Below are positions 53,381 to 61,894 of a stretch of DNA of 64,000 nt, piece by piece. The stretch is from the NCBI GenBank assembly GCA_023417315.1, contig JAEZFW010000072.1:62001-126000 (forward strand). Reading direction: 5' to 3'. Below the pieces are notes generated by a model. That model was not told the DNA's origin and searched no databases. It saw only the letters and a program-made list of their open reading frames with translations. Source of the stretch: Pseudomonadota bacterium. GTDB lineage: Bacteria > Pseudomonadota > Gammaproteobacteria > Steroidobacterales > Steroidobacteraceae. Within the stretch, counting starts at the first letter, position 1. Each line of letters begins with the position of its first letter. The position numbers were made by a program, and so were the translations under genes.

Positions 53381-55738
53381 ATGACCTCACTCGCACGTTT
53401 CCTTACAGCTTCTGCTATCGCCGCGTTTGCGGGTTTCCCTGCTGTTGATCTGCACGCGGCGGATGCAGATCTCGCGTCGCTCGATCTGCAGGCGCTCATG
53501 AATGAGCCCGTCGTGGTATCGACGACTCGGCGAGAGGAAGACGTGATAACCGTGCCACTTTCCATTGTGGCATTCAGCGAGCCTGCCCTCGAGCTGAGCG
53601 GCGTCACTCATTTGACGGAGGTCGGCAACCTCGCTGCGAACGTCGGCAACATCGACGAGTACAGCCGCTCTTCGGCTCGCTGGTTCATCCGCGGTGTCGG
53701 CTCGACGCAGTACTACTCGAACGCTAACTCGAAAGTCGCCGTGTACCTCGACGACACGTACTTGAGCAGCATGGTCGTGCAGGACGTGCCGCTGTTCGAT
53801 CTCGAGCGAGTGGAGGTGGCGCGCGGACCGCAAGGCACGCTGTTCGGTCAGAACTCCACGGCAGGTCTCATTCATGTCGTGACACGCCCACCCTCTCTCG
53901 ATGATGGTCTGAATGGATACTTGCAGACGAGCACGGGTCGCTTCGATGCCCTGCACGCCGAAGGCGCGCTTGGGTTGCCGATCGGCGAGCGTATGGCGGC
54001 GCGCGTCGCGTTCATTCGCGAAACGCGGGATGGCACTCGCGAAGTTCGGACCGGAAATGCGACGCTCGATCCCGATACGAGCTTGATGCGCGGTCGGCGG
54101 GGCGAGACAGACTTCACCGCGGCACGCGCACAGCTGTTCGCACAAGCAACGGATCACGTGAGCGTGCTTTTCAACGTACACGCCGGGCAGGATCGCGGCC
54201 AACCGGCACCGACGAAGCCCGTCGGCGCAGTGGACTACACCCGGCCGCTCGCAGACGGTCGGCCGTCTCTATGTGCAGACCCGAGGCGCGGCCATCCGAC
54301 GTGCTCGGATCTCACCGGATACAGCGATTCGAGTCCGACGTACGAGGGCGTGTACACGGCGGGCAACGATACGCACTACATGCACATGCATTCCTCAGGT
54401 GCCGCGCTCACGTTGAACTGGGATGCAGCTTCGTTCGCGCTCACATCGATTTCCGCATACGAGCGCAATAGCACGCGTACACAGGATGAGATCGATGGCT
54501 CTCCCTTCGACGTACTGACGCTGCATATGGCTACGAGCCAAGAACAGTTGAGCCAGGAGGTGCGCGTAGCTTCCTCGAACGAAGGCGATGTCCGCTGGCT
54601 CGGAGGTCTGTATGCCTATGCTGATGAGCTTTCGAGCGACTCGGCACTGCCCGCGCGCGGGCTCGGTCCTGGATCGGTCACGACGATCGGCACGACGCTC
54701 GAGGGTGTCGGCAGTATCGGAGAACAGGAAACGCGCAGCTACGCCGCGTTCGCTCAAGTCGACTACAAGCTGCTGCCACGCCTGCGTCTGACAGCAGGGG
54801 CGCGTCTGACGCGCGAGACGAAGACGCTCGAATACTCAGCGTACGTTTTCGATGCGACTCCTTCCGACCCGACGATGTTCATCGATCGCAGATACATTCG
54901 CGACCATGCGTTCCTGCAAACCATCGACTTCCCTGCGGATCACACGTGGCAGGACGTGAGCACGCGCGTCGCGCTCGACTATCGACTGCGGGAACACGTG
55001 ATGGCGTATCTGAGCTACGCACGTGGTTTCAACAGTGGCGCGTTCAACGGCGGTGCGTATTTCCCTGGCGAAGCATCGCTCGTCGATCCTGAATCGATTG
55101 CCAGCACCGAGCTTGGGCTCAAGGCGTCTATCCCAGAGCACGCGCTGCGCATCGATGCGAGCATCTGGCATTACGACTTCACGGATCAGCAGGTCTTCTC
55201 GCTCGTGACTCAGCCGGATGGCTTGCCGATGAATCAGCTCTCGAACGCAGCGCGCTCGACGCTTTACGGCGCGGAGATCGAGATCGGTTTGGAAGCGACT
55301 GAGCGGCTCTCCGTGCAGGCATCGTTTGGAACAGTGAGATCGCAATACGACCGGTTCGTCGCTTCGGTCGCTGGGAATCTCGCTGGCAACTCGCTGCCGT
55401 ATGCGCCTGAGTACACGTTCGCAGGTCAAGTGCGTTACACCTGGCCGCTGTCGTTCGGCGCGCTCTCCGCGCAAACGCAGGCGCATTACGCCTCGAAGCA
55501 GTTCTTCTCGCCGGACAACAATCGGCTCCTATCGCAGCAGGCTTATTGGCTAACCGATGCGCAACTTACGTTTACGACGAATGACGAGCGCTGGTCGGCG
55601 AGCGTGTGGAGCAACAATGTCACGGACAAAGAGTATCTGCGCGTGGCAACAGATGTCGCCGGTCTTGGCTTTTACCAACTGCAGTACGGCGATCCGAGGA
55701 CGTACGGACTGACGGTGCAGTACCAATTCGGCCGTTAG
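53381..55738 (+). CDS. TonB-dependent outer-membrane receptor
   Basis: 785 residues. Signal peptide to about residue 25. The plug domain (about 45-165) has VVVSTTRREEDVITVPLSIVAF, DDTYLSS and FDLERVEVARGPQGTLFGQNSTAGLIHVVTRPP. The 22-strand barrel follows, with the typical late segment TDKEYLRVATD. It would import an iron chelate, vitamin, steroid-like or glycan substrate with TonB energy; SusC/FecA-type extensions are absent. This layout is common in sphingomonad/Steroidobacter-type receptors. The start is ATG 53381 because the upstream frame has no signal peptide. Confidence 0.93.
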   Translation: MTSLARFLTASAIAAFAGFPAVDLHAADADLASLDLQALMNEPVVVSTTRREEDVITVPLSIVAFSEPALELSGVTHLTEVGNLAANVGNIDEYSRSSARWFIRGVGSTQYYSNANSKVAVYLDDTYLSSMVVQDVPLFDLERVEVARGPQGTLFGQNSTAGLIHVVTRPPSLDDGLNGYLQTSTGRFDALHAEGALGLPIGERMAARVAFIRETRDGTREVRTGNATLDPDTSLMRGRRGETDFTAARAQLFAQATDHVSVLFNVHAGQDRGQPAPTKPVGAVDYTRPLADGRPSLCADPRRGHPTCSDLTGYSDSSPTYEGVYTAGNDTHYMHMHSSGAALTLNWDAASFALTSISAYERNSTRTQDEIDGSPFDVLTLHMATSQEQLSQEVRVASSNEGDVRWLGGLYAYADELSSDSALPARGLGPGSVTTIGTTLEGVGSIGEQETRSYAAFAQVDYKLLPRLRLTAGARLTRETKTLEYSAYVFDATPSDPTMFIDRRYIRDHAFLQTIDFPADHTWQDVSTRVALDYRLREHVMAYLSYARGFNSGAFNGGAYFPGEASLVDPESIASTELGLKASIPEHALRIDASIWHYDFTDQQVFSLVTQPDGLPMNQLSNAARSTLYGAEIEIGLEATERLSVQASFGTVRSQYDRFVASVAGNLAGNSLPYAPEYTFAGQVRYTWPLSFGALSAQTQAHYASKQFFSPDNNRLLSQQAYWLTDAQLTFTTNDERWSASVWSNNVTDKEYLRVATDVAGLGFYQLQYGDPRTYGLTVQYQFGR

Positions 55739-55763
55739 GACCTAGATTCCGGCCTTCTACAGC

Positions 55764-56345
55764 GTCGTCGTCCTCGCGGAGGCGAGGATCCATCCTGTTC
55801 TTCGTGAGTGATGCGCTTGATGGGCACTCGCCTTCGCGAGTGTGGCGACAAAAAGGAACGATCGTCGTCCTCGCGGAAGCGAGGATCCATCCTGTTCTTC
55901 GTGAGTGATGCGCCTGATGGGCACTCGCCTTCGCGAGTGTGACGACAAAAAGGAACGATCGTCGTCCTCGCGGAGGCGAGGATCCATCCTGTTCTTCGTG
56001 AGTGATGCGCTTGATGGGCACTCGCCTTCGCGAGTGTGACGACAAAAAGGAACGATCGTCGTCCTCGCGGAGGCGAGGATCCATCCTGCTCTTCGTGAGT
56101 GATGCGCCTGATGGGCACTCGCCTTCGCGAGTGTGACGACAAAAGGGAAAGATCGTCGTCCCTCGCGGAAGCGAGGATCCATCCTGTTCTTCGTGAGTGA
56201 TGCGCCTGATGAGCACTCGCCTTCGCGAGTGTGACGACAATAAGGAACGATCGTCGTCCTCGCGGAGGCGAGGATCCATCCTGCTCCTATTCGTGTGCTC
56301 ATGCTTCCGATGAGCCCTCGCCTTCGCGAGGGTGACGGACAACGG
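55764..56345. repeat. 97-bp tandem array of the REP-like unit, six copies
   Basis: The word GTCGTCCTCGCGG starts at 55767, 55864, 55961, 56058, 56155 and 56253: four periods of exactly 97 and a last one of 98 caused by one inserted C (56161). Each unit carries CCTCGCGGAGGCGAGG and the opposite CACTCGCCTTCGCGAGTG hairpins. Long minus-strand frames through it are artefacts. Confidence 0.95.
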
Positions 56346-56407
56346 GAAGGGCGATGGAAAAGGTCTTGTCACTTGATCCTTTTCTTCATGACGAAGACGA
56401 TGCGAGC

Positions 56408-57151
56408 TCACTTCTTCCCGAACACTGCCGCGATTGCGCTGCTGCCGCGGCCGATCGGGTCGCGGCGAATGAGCTTCTCCTCTTCCGCGACCTGCGAGAA
56501 CAATCCATTCAAGCTCTGCGTCAGTACGTGCTGCTCGAGATCCAGATCGGGTTTGTTCTGAATCGGCAACGCGTTGTACGCGCTCAGCATCTGCTTGTAC
56601 TGCGTATAGAACCCGATCTGCTCGAGATTGCGTTGAATGATCGGCAGATAACGCTGCCGCAATGACGCTTCGGTCTGACGTCGAAAGTATTCCGTGGCCG
56701 CAGTTTCGTGCCCGCGCACGATGCCGAGCGCATCTGTGATCGTCATCGCGCGAACCGCATCGATGAACACGGTCTTCGCTTCTGCGGCAGCCTGCTCGGC
56801 GCCTTTGTTCATCAGCTGCTCCATGCGATCGATCTGGGCGCCGAGCCCGAATTGGCGCAAGCGGCTCGCGATCGGCTGCACTTGCTGGGGCAGTTTGATC
56901 CTGTAGACCGGGTGATTGCTGTATCCGCCTGCCTTCGAGAGCAAGTCGGACGCGCGGACACTCCCGAGCTCGAGCGATTCTTTCACGGCACGCGCGAATG
57001 CTGCTTGCCCCTGCGGGCTGGACGCTGCGCCGCTGCTTTCGAGCACTTGAGACATCTCTGCGCAACTCGTCAGGCACATCATCGCCGCGAGCGCGACTGG
57101 AGCGCGCCAGAACACGCGCAGAGATCTGAGCAAGATAGCAATCGTGTGCAT
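56408..57151 (-). CDS. DUF4197 lipoprotein
   Basis: 247 residues. The N-terminal signal with lipobox LTSC places the Cys near residue 29. The DUF4197 domain (about 45-245) is helical: FARAVKESLELGSVRASDLLSKAGGYSNHPVYRIKLP and MNKGAEQAAAEAKTVFIDAVRAMTITDALGI are characteristic. Function is unknown; members are periplasmic. It ends about 60 bp from the 97-bp repeat array and is monocistronic. Confidence 0.87.
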   Translation of the reverse strand: MHTIAILLRSLRVFWRAPVALAAMMCLTSCAEMSQVLESSGAASSPQGQAAFARAVKESLELGSVRASDLLSKAGGYSNHPVYRIKLPQQVQPIASRLRQFGLGAQIDRMEQLMNKGAEQAAAEAKTVFIDAVRAMTITDALGIVRGHETAATEYFRRQTEASLRQRYLPIIQRNLEQIGFYTQYKQMLSAYNALPIQNKPDLDLEQHVLTQSLNGLFSQVAEEEKLIRRDPIGRGSSAIAAVFGKK

Positions 57152-57528
57152 CGTTCTATTCCGTCTCGAGGGCCGAGCCCGTTAATGCGGCAAGTGGCGC
57201 GCATTATGGGTGGCAGAGCCGCTGCTTGCTAGCGCGCCGTCACAGGCATGAACTGCTCGATGCGAGCGCGATGGGGTAGTCGCATGCTCGGTCTAAAGAG
57301 AAGAAATCTCGCAAAGCACGCGAAGCACACCAAGCAAGAGGAGGCTTGCAGGGTTCATACGATAAGACGCGGACGTAGCGCGTCCGAGTGCGCTTGTGGC
57401 AACAGCGCCTTCATCGCTCCTTCATCTTCTCGTCACATGGGGTTCGTACGTTCGTTGCTCGCTCTGCACGCAGCATCCTCGTGCGGCGCGCTTTAAGCAC
57501 TCGCGAGCAACATAGAACGAGGTCAACA
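57152..57528. other. 377-bp gap with half of a CGCAAAGCACGC repeat
   Basis: A left-arm repeat copy (TCTCGCAAAGCACGCGAAGC, from 57309) is the only recognisable element. The remainder should hold divergent promoters for the DUF4197 and PhoX-like genes; I see no clear gene. Confidence 0.5.
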
Positions 57529-59037
57529 ATGAGCACTTCAGATACCACTGAGCGTCACGGCAGCGAAACGACGGAACCCGCTCGGCGGAGTTTCTTGAAA
57601 GGGTCAGGCATGGCGGCCGGTGCGGCGCTCGTCAGCGCCACGACTCTGTCCACTTTCGCGGCACACAGTGCGCGAGCAAATGACCGTGGTCACGCACACG
57701 ACGATCGCTCATGGTCGTTCGAAGGCTATCGCAGTGAGTATGGCGAGCTCAGACCGACACCCGATCAGGACGGCAATCAGATCCTCGCGCTGCCGCGCGA
57801 CTTCAGCTATGTCACGTTCAGCAAGATTGGCGATGTGATGAGCGACGGCAACATCTGTCCCCGCGCGCACGATGGGATGACGTGCTTGGAAGGTCGCGGA
57901 GGCGTGGTGCGGCTCATTCGCAATCATGAAGTCCGCACCCCGCCAGGCGCATTCATGGATCAGAGCACATTCTCGATGGGCGGGCGTGAGGGGACACGGT
58001 ATGACGCCCTGGGCGTCGGTGGGACGGTCACGCTCGATTTCGACTTGCGTCGCAAGAAGCTCGTGCGCGATTTCATCAGCCTCAACGGCACGATCGTGAA
58101 CTGTTCCGGCGGCCTTGCCTGGCGTGGGATGGGATGGATCACGAGCGAGGAAACCGTCGCTGGTCCGAATCAAGGATGGGGCAAGAAGCACGGTTACAAT
58201 TTCTTCGTCCCAGCGTGGGCCAACTCGGCGATCAAAGCCGTACCGCTCGAGTGGATGGGCCGCTTCGCCCACGAAGCAGCCGTGGCAGATGCTCGCGGGG
58301 TTCTCTACCAAACCGAAGATGCTGGCAATAACTCTGGATTCTATCGCTCGACCCCCAAGGATCCTGCCAACCTATACAAAGGTGGCAAGCTCGAGATGTT
58401 GGCCATCAAGGGCAGCCCTCGAGCAAGTCTCATCACAGGCCAACGCGTCGGAGCCCGTCTGCCCGTCGAGTGGGTCTCCATCGACGATCCGGATCCTGAG
58501 CTCGAGAACGGCGCGGCCACATGCTTCTCACAGGGTGCGGCGAAAGGCGGCGCGGCCTTCAACCGTCTCGAAGGCGTATTCATCGGACTCGATGGACGCT
58601 CGGTGTACTTCGTGTCGACGAGCGGCGGCGATTCGCGCTATGGACAGTTGTGGCACTACATTCCAGCCGATCGACTCAGCGGCGAAGATCAGTTGGTGCT
58701 CGTATTCGAGTCGCCCGATGGCAGTGTGCTCGACTCGCCGGACAACATCTGCATCACGCCGCGGGGTGGCATCATCTTTTGCGAGGACGATGCAAGCAAC
58801 GATGGCGACGGCCACCCACTCGCACCGGGCATCAGCGATGTGAATCGTCTGATCGGGATGGGCGGGCTCGGCGAGCCTTTCGAGTTCGCTGTCAATTTGC
58901 TCAACGACAGCGAGTTTGCGGGCGCTTGCTTCAGTCCGGACGGACGTGTGATGTTCGTAAACTTGTTCGGCGGCAGCGCTGCCGGCAGCGGCATGACTTG
59001 CGCTATCTGGGGACCTTGGGAGCGCGGCCCACTTTGA
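57529..59037 (+). CDS. Tat-exported PhoX-like phosphatase (DUF839)
   Basis: 502 residues. The Tat signal is clear: ARRSFLKGSGMAAGAALVSA near residues 18-38. The mature domain shows PhoX-family features: FSYVTFSKIGDVMSDG, IRNHEVRTPPG, GGTVTLDFDL, NCSGGLAWRGMGWITSEE, LYQTEDAGNNSGFYR, ADRLSGEDQLVLVFES and SPDNICITPRGGIIFCEDD. PhoX enzymes are Ca/Fe-dependent periplasmic alkaline phosphatases; some DUF839 relatives have no proven activity. The ATG at 57529 gives the Tat signal. A hairpin terminator follows. Confidence 0.88.
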   Translation: MSTSDTTERHGSETTEPARRSFLKGSGMAAGAALVSATTLSTFAAHSARANDRGHAHDDRSWSFEGYRSEYGELRPTPDQDGNQILALPRDFSYVTFSKIGDVMSDGNICPRAHDGMTCLEGRGGVVRLIRNHEVRTPPGAFMDQSTFSMGGREGTRYDALGVGGTVTLDFDLRRKKLVRDFISLNGTIVNCSGGLAWRGMGWITSEETVAGPNQGWGKKHGYNFFVPAWANSAIKAVPLEWMGRFAHEAAVADARGVLYQTEDAGNNSGFYRSTPKDPANLYKGGKLEMLAIKGSPRASLITGQRVGARLPVEWVSIDDPDPELENGAATCFSQGAAKGGAAFNRLEGVFIGLDGRSVYFVSTSGGDSRYGQLWHYIPADRLSGEDQLVLVFESPDGSVLDSPDNICITPRGGIIFCEDDASNDGDGHPLAPGISDVNRLIGMGGLGEPFEFAVNLLNDSEFAGACFSPDGRVMFVNLFGGSAAGSGMTCAIWGPWERGPL

Positions 59038-59047
59038 TCCGCACGTC

Positions 59048-59080
59048 AGACCGCGGCGGTCACTCGCCGCGGTCTCTTCC
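59048..59080 (+). terminator. Hairpin terminator after PhoX-like gene
   Basis: AGACCGCGGCG (59048-59058) pairs perfectly with CGCCGCGGTCT (59065-59075), loop GTCACT, followed by CTTCC. The 11-bp GC-rich stem starts 11 bp after the stop codon. The T-run is poor, so termination strength is uncertain. Confidence 0.7.
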
Positions 59081-59222
59081 CGACGGCATCGCCCGGACGG
59101 CATCGAGCCAATCATCTCCTCGTGAGCTCGATACAGACGCGATGATGCGAACGGCGTCTCATTTTTCGAGCGCCAGATTTTGTAAATTCCGCGGCGCGAC
59201 AAAAACAAAGTAGAGCAGCCGT

Positions 59223-59462
59223 ATGCGTATGCTGATTGACTTGTTCAACAATGAACACGGCTATGCTCGTATCTTCGCAGAGAGGGAAGGCTTCGGGTAC
59301 GAGTTGAGCACGTATCGTCCTCTTCCGATCGCCGATCTGTTCGGGCGCATGAGCGGCTTCGCCTCGCCCGAAGCCGCGTGCGAAGCAGCTCAGCGACAAC
59401 TCGCCTCCGTGCATCAGACGCTCGAGCGTAAACAGAAGCGCTCGCGCAGCGCGCATAGATAA
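59223..59462 (+). CDS. Small hypothetical protein
   Basis: 79 residues, no TM or signal peptide. MLIDLFNNEHGYARIFAEREGFGYELSTYRPLPIADLFGRMSGFASPEAACEAAQRQL reads like a compact single-domain protein (the ...FASPEAAxxAAxxxL end resembles small DUF1508-type or transit-like folds). The C-terminus is basic. ATG 59223 or 59229 may be the start; the ribosome site is weak (AGAGCAG). I do not recognise the family with confidence. Confidence 0.6.
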   Translation: MRMLIDLFNNEHGYARIFAEREGFGYELSTYRPLPIADLFGRMSGFASPEAACEAAQRQLASVHQTLERKQKRSRSAHR

Positions 59463-59508
59463 GAACGCGCATTCGAGACACCCGCTCCTCTAGACACACA
59501 CGCACTCG

Positions 59509-59662
59509 GGCGTCACGCCGGCGAAGGCCGGTCCAGAACGTTCTGTGCTCAAGGCGATCTTGCTTGCCTGGATCCCGGCCTCCGCCGGGATGACGTCATT
59601 GCGTATGAAGAAGGGTGGGTGAGGCCAAGCTCCCTCTCCCACATGGGAGAGGGTGGGGTGAG
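59509..59662. repeat. CCCGGCCTCCGCCGGG and CCCTCTCCCA...TGGGAGAGGG palindromes
   Basis: Hairpins GCCGGCGAAGGCCGG (from 59517), CCCGGC-CTCC-GCCGGG (59575-59590) and CCCTCTCCCA-CA-TGGGAGAGGG (59632-59653, perfect 10-bp stem). The last lies 15 bp beyond the asd stop and could protect or end that transcript. Confidence 0.75.
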
Positions 59663-59667
59663 GTTTC

Positions 59668-60753
59668 TTATCTCTCCAACAACCGCTCCGCTATCTGCAC
59701 CGCATTCAACGCAGCACCCTTGAGAAGCTGATCGCCTGCGATGAAGAGCGAAATGGATCGGCCGCTCGGGTCGCTCGCATCCTGACGGATGCGGCCGACG
59801 AGTAGATCGTCCTGGCCGGAAGCGTCCTTCGGCATCGGGAAATAGTTGTTCTGCACGTCGTCGACGAGCTTCACGCCAGGCGCGCGGCTCACGATGTCAC
59901 GCACTTCGGCTGGCGTGATCGGGCGCTCGCATTCGAATGTCGCTGAAATGCAATGTGCGCGCAACACCGGCACGCGCACGCAAGTCGCGGAAATGCGCAG
60001 CGACGGCTCGTTGAAGATCTTGCGTGTCTCCTGCATCACCTTCGTTTCTTCTTCGTTGTACCCCGTATCAGGATCGATGCGTGTGTTGTGACTGAACACG
60101 TTGAAGGCGTACGGATGCGGCAGCACCTTCGGCTCATAGCGCTCGCCGGCGAGGTGCGCGCGCGTGGACTCGCGCAGCTCTTCCATCGCGGCCGCGCCGG
60201 CACCGGACGCCGCTTGATAGGTCGAGATGATCAGCCGCTGCAGCGGGTTCACTTGATGAATCGGCCAGAGCGGCGTGATCGTCAAAATTGCCGCGCAGTT
60301 TGGATTTGCGATGATCCCGCGATGCTGGCCGATCGCATTCGCATTGATTTCGGGAACGACCAACGGCACGTTCTCGTCCATACGGAACGCCGAGGAGTTA
60401 TCGACGACGATCGTCCCGGCTGCGGCCATGAGCGGCGCAAAGCGACGCGAGATCGAACCGCCAGCCGAAAAAAGCGCGATATCGATTCCTTGCAGCGCGT
60501 CTTCGCGAAGCTCTTCCACGATCAACCACTGACCCGCGTACGGAACGCGCTGTCCTGCAGAGCGTGCCGATGCGAACAGGCGTAGCGAGGCAAGCGGGAA
60601 ACGACGTTTCTCCAAGCACTGCACCATCTCGACGCCAACGGCGCCGGTCGCGCCGATGACAGCGACGACTGGTGACTTCAAATTCGCTTGACGCGCGGGT
60701 TGCGACGATTCGCTTGAAGTGATGGGACTTCGGGCGCTGACTGCTGAACACAT
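59668..60753 (-). CDS. asd: Aspartate-semialdehyde dehydrogenase
   Basis: 361 residues. It reduces aspartyl phosphate to aspartate semialdehyde with NADPH, the branch point toward lysine/diaminopimelate, threonine, isoleucine and methionine. The nucleotide motif is VAVIGATGAVG (about 30-40), the catalytic Cys is in IANPNCAAI, and the catalytic His in RVPVLRAHCISATFE. An extra 25-residue N-terminal tail precedes the fold. AGAGGAAAG lies five bases before the ATG. It is preceded by a leader peptide, antiterminator and terminator (60801-60929), so amino-acid-controlled attenuation is predicted. It appears to be a single-gene transcript. Confidence 0.95.
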   Translation of the reverse strand: MCSAVSARSPITSSESSQPARQANLKSPVVAVIGATGAVGVEMVQCLEKRRFPLASLRLFASARSAGQRVPYAGQWLIVEELREDALQGIDIALFSAGGSISRRFAPLMAAAGTIVVDNSSAFRMDENVPLVVPEINANAIGQHRGIIANPNCAAILTITPLWPIHQVNPLQRLIISTYQAASGAGAAAMEELRESTRAHLAGERYEPKVLPHPYAFNVFSHNTRIDPDTGYNEEETKVMQETRKIFNEPSLRISATCVRVPVLRAHCISATFECERPITPAEVRDIVSRAPGVKLVDDVQNNYFPMPKDASGQDDLLVGRIRQDASDPSGRSISLFIAGDQLLKGAALNAVQIAERLLER

Positions 60754-60800
60754 GACTGCTTTCCTCTATGACTTCGAGGCCGGCAGACGGGCGCCCAACG

Positions 60801-60830
60801 AAAAAGGCCCCGTCGGAGTCCGGCGGGGCC
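60801..60830 (-). terminator. Attenuator terminator in the asd leader
   Basis: On the minus strand an 11-bp stem (60820-60830 with 60806-60816), nearly all GC and with a 3-base loop, is followed by TTTTT at 60801-60805. It lies 48 bp before the asd start, inside the leader transcript, so it would stop transcription before asd unless disrupted. Confidence 0.9.
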
Positions 60831-60896
60831 TAGTTATCTGTTCGTTCGTTTGACTTAAACGCGCGCAGACAAAGAAGACCCCGCTGGGAGCTTCTT
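60823..60896 (-). promoter_or_regulatory. Mutually exclusive leader hairpins (pause and antiterminator)
   Basis: Region 1 (AAGAAGCTCCC, 60896-60886) can pair with region 2 (GCGGGGTCTTCTT, 60884-60872). Region 2's GCGGGGTC (60884-60877) can instead pair over 8 bp with GGCCCCGC (60830-60823), which is the 5' half of the terminator stem. The 1:2 and 2:3 pairings exclude each other, as in classical attenuators. Region 1 coincides with Lys codons 12-13 of the leader peptide. Confidence 0.8.
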
Positions 60897-60929
60897 CGTT
60901 TTAATCGTGCATTTAATCGACTTGAGCAT
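60855..60929 (-). CDS. Predicted asd leader peptide (24 residues)
   Basis: An ORF of 24 codons plus TAA. Residues 3-13 read KSIKCTIKTKK: five Lys, two Thr and two Ile in eleven positions, with codons AAA, AAG, ACG and ATT. Lys, Thr and Ile are all end products of the pathway begun by Asd. Codons 12-13 (AAG AAG) form the 5' edge of the pause hairpin. There is no Shine-Dalgarno; the promoter predicts a start of transcription about 2-4 bases before the ATG, so translation would be leaderless. I propose that scarcity of charged tRNA stalls the ribosome here and permits asd transcription. Confidence 0.75.
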   Translation of the reverse strand: MLKSIKCTIKTKKLPAGSSLSARV

Positions 60930-60937
60930 GGCGCGGG

Positions 60938-60966
60938 AATGTATACGACGCCGGTAGGCGTGTCAA
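60938..60966 (-). promoter_or_regulatory. Sigma-70 promoter of the asd leader
   Basis: A consensus -35 TTGACA (60966-60961) is followed by TATACA (60945-60940, spacer 15) overlapping TACATT (60943-60938, spacer 17). The expected start point is about 60931-60933, almost at the leader ATG (60929). Confidence 0.8.
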
Positions 60967-60984
60967 AGCGGCAGACGATACCGA

Positions 60985-61315
60985 GTATCGTCGCGCCCAG
61001 CTCCCGCTAGAAAGCTGCCGCTAGAAAGGCGCTGTGCGCCGAGAGAGCTACCGCTGGACAGAAAAGAAGATGCAGCGGGTAGATCAGGTTTCAACCTGAC
61101 ACAGCAAACCCGTTCGTCACACTCGCGAAGGCGAGGGCCCATCAGTAGCACGTTTCAAGGCACAAACTTCGGATGGAACCTCGCCTCCGCGAGGACGACG
61201 ATCTTACCAAAGAGGTTGCCTCATTCTGTTCGTCACACTCGCGAAGGCGAGGGCCCATCAGGAGCATGTCGTGAGAGAGTTAGATGGATCCTCGCCTCCG
61301 CGAGGATGACGCACA
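60985..61315. repeat. GCCGCTAGAAAG words and REP-like units
   Basis: Scattered GCTGCCGCTAGAAAG/GCTACCGCTGGACAG words (61003-61060) relate to the 38-bp array at 61895. A degenerate GTAGATCAGGTTTCAACCTG follows (from 61078), then two pairs of REP-family hairpins (61123-61205, 61235-61312). No gene is seen in 60930-61378. Confidence 0.7.
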
Positions 61316-61378
61316 TTGAAGTCTGCTTCCGCCCCTGCACGCATCGACATTTATTAACCGTCAACGCTACAGGCGCCC

Positions 61379-61801
61379 CTATCGATCGCTCTCAATCTCC
61401 TTCATGCGCTTTTTCGCGATCTGAGCACCGATGAGTGCGGCGGGGATCGTGATGCCGATTCCTAGCACTCGATACCACGTGGGAAGATCGCCGGAGGTGA
61501 GCAGACCGAGCGTCACTCCGAGCACGCCGAACGCGAGCGCGTTGAAAAAAGGGACCGTGCGCGCGAGTCGTGCGGCGAGGTAGCCGCCGAGCATCGTGGA
61601 GGCCGTGCCGAGTATGAGAGAGAGCACGACGTACTCGCGATTCTGCATCAACGCAGCAAGCGCGCGACGCAACTGCTCGTCTGTCATCGTCGATGTCAGC
61701 TCGGGCGCGTAGATGCCGAGCAGCATCATGCCCGAGAGAATATCGACGCCGATCACTGCGAGGCTCGCGAGTAGAACGGCTTTGATGTTGATGGCATGCA
61801 T
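61379..61801 (-). CDS. Four-TM hypothetical membrane protein
   Basis: 140 residues and about four hydrophobic helices: IKAVLLASLAVIGVDILSGMMLLGIY, YVVLSLILGTASTMLGGYLAARLA, FFNALAFGVLGVTLGLL and VLGIGITIPAALIGAQIA, with a basic C-terminus. A short extramembrane loop (TMTDEQLRRALAALMQN) lies after TM1. I do not recognise a named family; YrhK/DUF-type small membrane proteins look similar. It is flanked by repeat tracts on both sides. Confidence 0.7.
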   Translation of the reverse strand: MHAINIKAVLLASLAVIGVDILSGMMLLGIYAPELTSTMTDEQLRRALAALMQNREYVVLSLILGTASTMLGGYLAARLARTVPFFNALAFGVLGVTLGLLTSGDLPTWYRVLGIGITIPAALIGAQIAKKRMKEIESDR

Positions 61802-61894
61802 GCGCGTACGATAACAGGCGCGGCGCCGCCATGACTATCCGACGGCCGTCGACATGGACCTACTCACAAGGACATCGGTGATGGGCGAAGGTTT

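Noticed and set aside
55764..56345. CRISPR-like appearance of regular repeats
   Set aside because: Both repeat and spacer are nearly identical in every unit, so these are tandem repeats, not a CRISPR array; no cas genes are present.
55620..57077. 485-codon open frame on the minus strand
   Set aside because: It is antisense to the TonB receptor end, crosses the 97-bp repeat array and runs in a shadow frame of the DUF4197 gene; its sequence is repeat-derived (MDPRLREDD peptides).
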